A stretch of DNA of 37,065 nucleotides from Alphaproteobacteria bacterium (GTDB lineage Bacteria; Pseudomonadota; Alphaproteobacteria; Rhodobacterales; Rhodobacteraceae). A model generated the notes under the pieces. It worked only from the letters and a program-made list of their open reading frames with translations. It did no database searches and was not told where the DNA came from. The DNA is taken from contig JARFTV010000029.1 of NCBI GenBank assembly GCA_029289325.1, positions 1 to 37,065 on the forward strand. The letters run 5' to 3'. The translations under genes and the position numbers were made by a program. This document shows positions 32,184-37,065 of the stretch, in pieces. Each line of letters opens with the position of its first letter. Positions within the stretch are counted from its first letter, which is position 1.

Positions 32184-32959
32184 TGCTGCGTTTGCTGATC
32201 GGGACCGGAGTGCTGCTGATGGCCGTCGGTTTCGGAGCGGCGGGCTGGCAATATTACCAGACGATGCCCGCAGGCACGGGAGATGTTGCCCAGCCCTCTG
32301 ACCCCGCCGCGCCGGTCCCAAGCCAGGACTGGCTGATCTCGCCCTCTGGGGGGCTTGTTCCGCAGGCCGAGGCGCTGGCCTACCTGCGGCAGGACCGCTT
32401 CCACCCCGACCGCAGCGCGACGATCCTGCGGACCGCCCGGCTGATCGAGCTGCTGACCCAGGGCGAGAAGCTCCCGGATGAGCCCTATCTGCAGGTTCTG
32501 GCGGACATCTGCGCGCCGAAACTTGCCGAAAACCTGTGCAAGGTCCTGACTGACAACCTCGCCGCCGAGTGCGCGGTCAACACTGCCCGGGTCGTTGAGG
32601 GCAGCGTCGATCCGGTGCAAGGCACGGCGCAGTTCCGGCTGGAGCTGGTCTATCGCCTGCCGCCCGAGGCCGAGCCGCTGCCTGACCTCGGCGCCCATGT
32701 GCTGAGCCAGACCAGCACGGTCTTCGAACTCGACCCCGGCGCCGAGGAGACCCGGACCGTGGAGGCCGCCCTTTCTACCGCTTTGGCGCAGGCGCGGGCG
32801 GCCTGTCCTGACAAGGGGCTGGCCTGCCGGGTCCAGACCCTGTCGGTGGAATGGACCCCCGACGCGCCGGTGCGCCTTGCGGCCCGGATTGCCTGGCTGG
32901 CGCCCCTGCCGAAAGGGGTCATCCCCGCCCCGCCGCTGGAGCCAGCCCCGGGGGGCTGA
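32183..32959 (+). CDS. Membrane-anchored protein of unknown function (second of a coupled pair)
   Basis: 258 residues. One N-terminal hydrophobic segment (about 3-22, RLLIGTGVLLMAVGFGAAGW), then a Pro-rich linker and a soluble, probably periplasmic, domain with five cysteines (DICAPKLAENLC, AECAVN, ARAACPDKGLACRV), which suggests disulfides. It ends in a Pro-rich tail. Family not recognised. The start is set by the TGATG overlap with the first gene. It converges on metY with a 15-bp gap. Confidence 0.82.
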   Translation: MLRLLIGTGVLLMAVGFGAAGWQYYQTMPAGTGDVAQPSDPAAPVPSQDWLISPSGGLVPQAEALAYLRQDRFHPDRSATILRTARLIELLTQGEKLPDEPYLQVLADICAPKLAENLCKVLTDNLAAECAVNTARVVEGSVDPVQGTAQFRLELVYRLPPEAEPLPDLGAHVLSQTSTVFELDPGAEETRTVEAALSTALAQARAACPDKGLACRVQTLSVEWTPDAPVRLAARIAWLAPLPKGVIPAPPLEPAPGG

Positions 32960-32974
32960 CCCCTGTTTGACGGC

Positions 32975-34264
32975 TCAGGCCGTGGCCTTCGCCAGCGCCT
33001 GGTCGAGATCGGCGATGATGTCGCGGACATCTTCGATCCCGATCGAGACGCGCACCGAATCCGGCGCTGCCCCTGCCTTGACCTGAGCGTCCTCCGACAG
33101 CTGCCGGTGGGTGGTGGAGGCCGGATGGATGATCAGCGACCGCGTGTCGCCGAGGTTCGCGACATGGGAGAAGAGCTTCACGTTGTCGATGAGCTTGACG
33201 CAGGACTCATAGCCGCCCTTCACCGTGAAGGTGAACAGCGCCCCCGGCCCCTTGGGCGTGATCATCTTGGCGAGGTTGTGGTAGGGCGAGGATTTGAGCC
33301 CCGGATAGGTGACCTTGCCGATCCGCGGATCCTGCTCCAGCCATTCCGCCACGATCTGCGCGTTCTCGACATGGCGCTGCATCCGCAGGGCCAGGGTCTC
33401 GATCCCCATCAGCGTGTAATGCGCGCCTTGGGGGTTCATCGTCATCCCAAGGTCGCGCAGCCCGATGGCGATGGAATGGAAGGTGAAAGCCATGTTGCCC
33501 AAGGTCGGGTGGAAGACGAGACCATGGTAGGCGGGTTCGGGCTGGCTGAGCGAGGGGAACTTGTCCGAGGCGGACCAATCGAAGGTGCCGGAATCGACCA
33601 CGATCCCGCCGGTGACGGTGCCGTTCCCGGTCAGGTATTTGGTGGCCGAATGGACGACGAGGGTCGCGCCATGTTCGATCGGGCGGCAGAGGTAGGGGCT
33701 GGCGGTCGTGTTGTCGACGATCAGCGGGATGCCGGCCTGGTTCGCCACGCGGGCGATGGCGGGCAGGTCGGAGAGTGCGCCGCCGGGGTTGCAGATCGTC
33801 TCGCAGAACAGCGCCCGGGTGTCGTCATCGATGGCGGCGGCGATGGCCTTGGGGTCGTCGAAATCGACGAACTTCGCCGACCAGCCGAACTTGCGGATCG
33901 TGTTCGAGAACTGCTGGATCGTGCCGCCGTAAAGCTTGGTCGAGGCCACGATGTTGCGTCCCGGCTGCATGAGCGGGAAGAGCGCCATGATCTGCGCCGC
34001 ATGGCCCGAGGAGCAGGCGATGCCGCCCGCGCCGCCTTCCAGCGCGACGACCCGGTTCGCGAGCGCGGATACGGTCGGGTTCGTCAGGCGGGAGTAGATG
34101 TAGCCCACCTCTTGCAGGTTGAAGAGCTTGGCGGCGTGGTCGGCGTCGCGGAAGACGAAGGCGGTCGACTGGTAGATCGGGATCTGCCGGGCGCCGGTGG
34201 CGGGGTCCGGTTCGGCACCGGCGTGGATGGCGAGCGTCTCGAAGCCGAGGGGTCTGTCGGTCAT
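32975..34264 (-). CDS. metY: O-acetylhomoserine sulfhydrylase (aminocarboxypropyltransferase)
   Basis: 429 residues, a PLP enzyme of the Cys/Met metabolism family that makes homocysteine from O-acetylhomoserine and sulfide. It opens GFETLAIHAGAEPDPATGAR, has YSRLTNPT, LVVHSATKYLTGNGTVTGG with the PLP lysine K209, and the C-terminal NLGDTRSLIIHPASTTH typical of MetY rather than MetB or MetZ proper. GGAGG lies 5 nt upstream of the ATG at 34264; the frame stays open to 34471 without coding character. Copy 3 of the bipartite element lies about 60-120 bp upstream and may be its operator. Confidence 0.93.
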   Translation of the reverse strand: MTDRPLGFETLAIHAGAEPDPATGARQIPIYQSTAFVFRDADHAAKLFNLQEVGYIYSRLTNPTVSALANRVVALEGGAGGIACSSGHAAQIMALFPLMQPGRNIVASTKLYGGTIQQFSNTIRKFGWSAKFVDFDDPKAIAAAIDDDTRALFCETICNPGGALSDLPAIARVANQAGIPLIVDNTTASPYLCRPIEHGATLVVHSATKYLTGNGTVTGGIVVDSGTFDWSASDKFPSLSQPEPAYHGLVFHPTLGNMAFTFHSIAIGLRDLGMTMNPQGAHYTLMGIETLALRMQRHVENAQIVAEWLEQDPRIGKVTYPGLKSSPYHNLAKMITPKGPGALFTFTVKGGYESCVKLIDNVKLFSHVANLGDTRSLIIHPASTTHRQLSEDAQVKAGAAPDSVRVSIGIEDVRDIIADLDQALAKATA

Positions 34265-34325
34265 GGGGTCCTCCGTTGTTCGCGCGGCAGGGTAGGAGGG
34301 AACCGCGCGGCTGGCAACGACGGAG

Positions 34326-34387
34326 TGTCCACGCTGGACACGCGGGCCAACGATAGGGAAATCAACAGCTTGGCCGCGGCCGTTTAC
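34326..34387 (-). repeat. Bipartite palindromic element, copy 3 (upstream of metY)
   Basis: On the minus strand: GTAAACG, then GCCGCGGCCAAGCT, GTTGATTTC (34366-34358), exactly 17 nt, then TGTCCAGCGTGGACA (34340-34326), flanked by G and C to make a 17-bp palindrome. The palindrome ends 61 nt upstream of the metY ATG, in the spacer metY shares with the divergent VOC gene, so it could act as an operator for either. Confidence 0.65.
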
Positions 34388-34487
34388 AGAATATTTATCC
34401 CTTCCGGCGGGGTTTCTGAGGAGGATCGTTGCGGGGCCAAGGGCTTGTGTGCTTGGATCAAGCGGTCTCAACCCGGAGCCCGAAGCG

Positions 34488-34901
34488 ATGCTGACCCCCT
34501 TCCACCTGGCCTATCACGTCACCAGCCTTGACGAGGCCCGCGGCTTCTATGGCGGAGTGCTGGGCTGCCGCGAGGGGCGCAGCACGGAAACCTGGGTCGA
34601 TTTCGACTTCTTCGGCCATCAGATCAGCCTGCATCTGGGGAAGCCCTTCGCCACCACAGACACGGGGAAGGTCGGCGACCATCTGGTGCCGATGCCGCAT
34701 CTGGGCCTGGTGCTGCACCTGCCGGACTGGCGGGCGCTGGCGGATCGGCTGACGGCGGCGGGGGTCGATTTTGTCCTGCCGCCGCAGGTCCGTTTCGCGG
34801 GCCAGCCGGGGGAACAATGGACGATGTTCTTCCGCGACCCGAGCGGCAACCCGATCGAGGTGAAGGGGTTTGCGGACCTTGCAGCGGTGTTCGCGGGTTA
34901 A
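34488..34901 (+). CDS. VOC-superfamily protein (glyoxalase/dioxygenase fold)
   Basis: 137 residues with two beta-alpha-beta-beta-beta modules. The first starts FHLAYHVTSLDEARGFYGGVLGC; the second ends WTMFFRDPSGNPIEVKGF, with the C-terminal Glu that is a usual metal ligand together with an N-terminal His. The substrate is unknown; family members include lactoylglutathione lyases and extradiol dioxygenases. The ATG at 34488 is preceded by GGAG about 10 nt upstream. Divergent from metY; the HEPN-like gene follows after 5 bp. Confidence 0.88.
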   Translation: MLTPFHLAYHVTSLDEARGFYGGVLGCREGRSTETWVDFDFFGHQISLHLGKPFATTDTGKVGDHLVPMPHLGLVLHLPDWRALADRLTAAGVDFVLPPQVRFAGQPGEQWTMFFRDPSGNPIEVKGFADLAAVFAG

Positions 34902-34906
34902 GTGCG

Positions 34907-35446
34907 ATGGCGACCCCCACCCGGATCAGCTGGGACCAGATCAACGGTGTGCCGGCCTCGCTTCTCCGGCTTTGGGTCGGGATTGAGGCCGAGGCGCAGC
35001 GTATCATCGGCGTGGCAAACGGCGCTGAGGCTGGCTGCGAGCATGGGGCCCGCGCGCTTCTGCGGCGATGGAACTATCTGCTGCAAGCGACGGCCGATCA
35101 GCGCCCTTGGGAAGCCGAACTGGCGCGGCGGCTGCATGCGCAACTGCAACCCGCCATCGATCTGCGGAACGGCATCTGTCATGGCCTGGCCGGAATGCAT
35201 GCCGAGACCGCTGACGCCCCTGCCGTGATCCGGTGGAGGTTGAAGGGACGCGCCTGCGAGGCTACCTGGGACGAGATCCAAGCCCATTTCGCCTGGCTCT
35301 CCAAGGTGGCGGGCGCGATGGGAATGATCTCGCACGCGATCGAGCGCCCCGCATCAGGCCAAAGCCTGCCCGGAAGAGACTGGTGGGTCGTCGAGTATGG
35401 TCTGCACCTAGACGATCCGGCGAGCCCAGGTTCCGTGCCCGGTTGA
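34907..35446 (+). CDS. HEPN-like protein of unknown function
   Basis: 179 residues, mostly helical. Residues 86-93 read LRNGICHG, the R-N-x3-H motif of HEPN-fold ribonucleases and toxins (R87, H92), followed by a tryptophan-rich C-terminal part (WRLKGRACEATWDEIQAHFAWL). No signal or membrane segment is seen. HEPN proteins include RNases of toxin-antitoxin and phage-defence systems and also non-catalytic RNA binders. No MNT nucleotidyltransferase or other antitoxin gene is adjacent; the closest neighbour is the VOC gene, 5 bp upstream. The start at 34907 is the only ATG near the intergenic boundary and has a weak ribosome site. Assignment rests on the motif and helical content only. Confidence 0.7.
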   Translation: MATPTRISWDQINGVPASLLRLWVGIEAEAQRIIGVANGAEAGCEHGARALLRRWNYLLQATADQRPWEAELARRLHAQLQPAIDLRNGICHGLAGMHAETADAPAVIRWRLKGRACEATWDEIQAHFAWLSKVAGAMGMISHAIERPASGQSLPGRDWWVVEYGLHLDDPASPGSVPG

Positions 35447-35456
35447 CCTGCGTCAA
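35443..35456 (+). promoter_or_regulatory. FnrL/CRP-type operator upstream of a 51-residue lipoprotein
   Basis: TTGACCTGCGTCAA, that is TTGAC-N4-GTCAA, a perfect inverted repeat of the FNR class. It overlaps the stop codon of the HEPN-like gene and lies 72-85 nt upstream of the small lipoprotein ATG, with TAATAG near 35491 as a possible -10. The regulator is inferred from family knowledge; Dnr/NnrR-type factors use the same sequence. Confidence 0.6.
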
Positions 35457-35527
35457 GGCAGTCTGTGGGCCACTGGTTCATCCAGGAGACTAATAGGGCA
35501 ATCCTGTCGGCAGCCGGAGGAACAGGG

Positions 35528-35683
35528 ATGACGCGTAGCCTGACAGTGGGTCTTGTGGCAATGTTGCTGGCCTTGGCCGGCTGCGCCGCCACTGGGGAAT
35601 ATCCGATGGGCGGGGGACAGTGTGGGCCGAACGATCCCGTGCAGAAGCTGGACGTGAAGGACTGCGTCGTGCCGGGCAGCTGA
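35528..35683 (+). CDS. 51-residue lipoprotein
   Basis: A signal peptide with the lipobox LAGC puts the acylated Cys at residue 20. The mature part is only about 32 residues, with two further cysteines (GQCGPNDP, VKDCVVPGS) that may form a disulfide. GGAGGAACAGGG precedes the ATG. Such tiny lipoproteins are, to my knowledge, seen in Rhodobacteraceae without a known function. The FNR-type box upstream suggests induction at low oxygen. Confidence 0.78.
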   Translation: MTRSLTVGLVAMLLALAGCAATGEYPMGGGQCGPNDPVQKLDVKDCVVPGS

Positions 35684-35743
35684 GGGCGAAAGGCGCGCAG
35701 TTGCGGCTTGCAGGGCCGGTGCGGCCAGTGCAGGCTGCGCCGC

Positions 35744-36343
35744 ATGTCAGAGGAGCTTCTGCTCGCCCTGCTGGGCTTTGCCTTCGTCACCTCGGTCACG
35801 CCGGGGCCGAACAACATGATGCTTCTGGCCAGCGGGGTGAACTTCGGCCTGCGCCGGACGGTGCCGCATATGCTTGGGATCTCGGTCGGCCATTCGGTGA
35901 TGGTCTTTCTGGTGGGGCTGGGGCTGGCGGGGATGTTCCGGGCCTGGCCGGGGGCGCTGGTGGGGCTGAAGCTCGCCTCGGTCGGCTATATGCTTTGGCT
36001 GGCGTGGAAGATCGCCCGGGCCGGTGAGCCGGGCGAGGGACGGGCACGGGCGGCACCGATGACCTTCCTGCAGGCGGCGGCCTTCCAATGGGTGAACCCC
36101 AAAGCCTGGGCGATGGCGCTGGGCGCCGTCTCGGCCTATGCGCCGGAGCCTTCGGCCCTGGCCTATGCGGCGGTGGCGGGGGTGTTCGCGCTGGTGAACC
36201 TGCCCTCGGTCGCGGTCTGGGCCGGGGCGGGGCAGGCGGTCCGGCGCTGGCTGGAGGCGCCGGGGCGGCTGCGGGCGTTCAACTGGACGATGGCGGGGTT
36301 GCTGGTCCTGTCGCTGTGGCCCGTGGGGATGCTGGCGATGTAG
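35744..36343 (+). CDS. LysE/RhtB family amino-acid exporter
   Basis: 199 residues, about six transmembrane helices. The N-terminal signature FAFVTSVTPGPNNMMLLASGVNFG and the mid-protein AAAFQWVNPKAWAMALGA are typical of LysE/RhtB exporters of amino acids or homoserine lactones. The substrate is unknown. The start at 35744 gives the normal N-terminus; the ribosome site (CAGG) is weak. Its stop codon lies inside a 28-bp palindrome that also holds the stop of the convergent gene. Confidence 0.92.
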   Translation: MSEELLLALLGFAFVTSVTPGPNNMMLLASGVNFGLRRTVPHMLGISVGHSVMVFLVGLGLAGMFRAWPGALVGLKLASVGYMLWLAWKIARAGEPGEGRARAAPMTFLQAAAFQWVNPKAWAMALGAVSAYAPEPSALAYAAVAGVFALVNLPSVAVWAGAGQAVRRWLEAPGRLRAFNWTMAGLLVLSLWPVGMLAM

Positions 36344-36367
36344 GCTGCGTGATTTCACGCAGCCTAC
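36340..36367. terminator. Palindrome containing both stop codons of two convergent genes
   Basis: Perfect 13-bp arms GTAGGCTGCGTGA (36340-36352) and TCACGCAGCCTAC (36355-36367) with TT between. The LysE TAG (36341-36343) and the glycosyltransferase TAG (36364-36366 on the minus strand) sit at mirror positions. Probably a shared bidirectional terminator of the GTAGG type. Confidence 0.7.
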
Positions 36368-37065
36368 CGCAGCCAGAGCCCTTCGCGTTTCAGCGTGTTG
36401 CGGATGACCTGTTCCCGGTGCGGGAGCCGCGCGCGGTCGAACAGCGCGCGCGCCTTGCGGCCCTTGTTCTGGTAGACCATCGCCTTGACCGGCGCCCAGT
36501 CGCGCAAGGTCGGGCGGAGGGCCTTGTCCTTGGCCACCGTCTCCAGCACCGCGACCGCGCGGTCGCTTTCGCGGGCATAGAGCAGCGGCAGGGTCCGGTA
36601 GTGGCAGGTCGCGCTGCCATCCAGCGCGTCGAGCTCCGGTCCCGGCCGTCCTCCGCCGAAGGAGTGGATCACCAGCGGCAGCGCGATCTGGTCGAGCCAG
36701 GGGAACAGTTCCTGGCAGACCAGTTCCGCGGGCGGGTCGTCGCGGATCTGTTTCGCCCAGGCGAGGAAGCGGTTGCCGAAGCGCGCGGGGCTTTCGTGGA
36801 AGAACCAGCCCGCGTTGAAATAGAGATGGCGCTGCCAGTAGTCCTGCGGCTGGCTGCGGTCGAGCGAGCTTTCGAAGTCGAGCCCGAAGCGGTCGTAGAG
36901 CGCTTTCCAGGTCTCGGTCAGGGTCGGGCCGTAGAGTTCGACCTTGGGCCAGGTGTTCTCGCGCCGCATGGAGGCGGAGGGGCGGGAGAAGTCGAAAGGG
37001 ATCTGGCTGAGGGGGCCGGTGATCAGCGTGTCGGTGTCGAGGAAGAGGAAGGGCTGGTCCGGCAG
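36364..37065 (-). CDS. Glycosyltransferase-like protein, 5' end beyond the window
   Basis: At least 233 residues; the frame is open through the window edge, so the start lies outside. The visible part begins LPDQPFLFLDTDTLITGPL, where D-T-D is the metal and nucleotide-sugar binding DxD motif of GT-A fold transferases. YFNAGWFFHESP and LPLVIHSFGGG are placed as in GT8-like enzymes. The C-terminus is basic. An ATG at 36969 follows the DxD motif and is not the start. The acceptor and sugar are unknown. Confidence 0.78.
   Translation of the reverse strand: MPDQPFLFLDTDTLITGPLSQIPFDFSRPSASMRRENTWPKVELYGPTLTETWKALYDRFGLDFESSLDRSQPQDYWQRHLYFNAGWFFHESPARFGNRFLAWAKQIRDDPPAELVCQELFPWLDQIALPLVIHSFGGGRPGPELDALDGSATCHYRTLPLLYARESDRAVAVLETVAKDKALRPTLRDWAPVKAMVYQNKGRKARALFDRARLPHREQVIRNTLKREGLWLR

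Noticed and set aside
34450-34466. CTTGGATCAAG as an FNR-type site
   Set aside because: Half-sites are too close together (TTG-GAT-CAA lacks the N4 spacing of 14-bp CRP/FNR boxes).
1-37065. tRNA, rRNA, CRISPR, transposase or integrase
   Set aside because: No T-loop/anticodon pattern, no regular short repeat-spacer series and no recombinase motif found on reading both strands; no scanner could be run.

Overview
The window is about 37 kb of a GC-rich alphaproteobacterial chromosome. Gene content (CarD, FdxA, KpsS/Wza/KpsC, a RibB with a dead GTP-cyclohydrolase half, a SUV3-type helicase next to an S4 protein), codon use and FnrL-type boxes point to the Rhodobacteraceae/Paracoccaceae (Rhodobacter, Paracoccus and relatives). 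I see no rRNA, tRNA, CRISPR array, transposase or integrase. Apart from one low-GC lipoprotein gene and its repeat-rich downstream spacer, it reads as ordinary core chromosome.

Layout. 1-3.2 kb: a PPK2 polyphosphate kinase behind a CRP/FNR-type box, and a LuxR-type regulator fused to an alpha/beta-hydrolase domain that has lost two catalytic residues. 3.3-5.5 kb: a glutathione transferase and a sugar-nucleotide epimerase, convergent, separated by about 0.6 kb without a gene that is bounded by inverted copies of a gene-end hairpin repeat. 5.6-8.9 kb: parE, a compositionally foreign lipoprotein translationally coupled to it, a diverged tandem repeat and a 43-residue lysine-rich protein. 9.1-13.7 kb: a capsule operon kpsS - wza-like - kpsC (minus strand). 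13.8-16.4 kb: ribE, an unrecognised ORF, carD and fdxA. 16.4-20.1 kb: TPR protein - SUV3-like helicase - S4 protein, tightly packed. 20.2-22.8 kb: SCP2 protein, a lysophospholipase-like gene with an apparent frameshift, a NaChBac-type sodium channel and a META lipoprotein. 22.8-26.9 kb: ribB(X)-ribH-nusB, then cobS and divergent cobT. 27-33 kb: a 1003-residue bitopic protein whose ends resemble PilM/GspL and PilP/GspC, a SIMPL protein, and two overlapping genes for membrane-anchored proteins of unknown function. 33-37 kb: metY/metZ, a VOC protein, an orphan HEPN-like protein, a 51-residue lipoprotein behind a second FNR-type box, a LysE exporter and a 5'-truncated glycosyltransferase.

How they work together: riboflavin synthesis is split between ribB-ribH and a separate ribE; cobS and cobT share the last steps of cobalamin nucleotide-loop assembly; the kps genes make and export the lipid-linked Kdo anchor and capsule chain.

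The most unusual signals are non-coding. One is a bipartite element (CCAAG-X2-RTTGAWWWC, exactly 17 nt, then the palindrome TGTCCA-N3-TGGACA) found three times, twice against the 3' end of a gene and once upstream of metY. Others are two families of gene-end palindromes and a 75-bp palindrome directly after cobT. On the protein side the best candidates for new biology are the dead-hydrolase LuxR regulator, the PilM/PilP-like fusion and the orphan HEPN protein.
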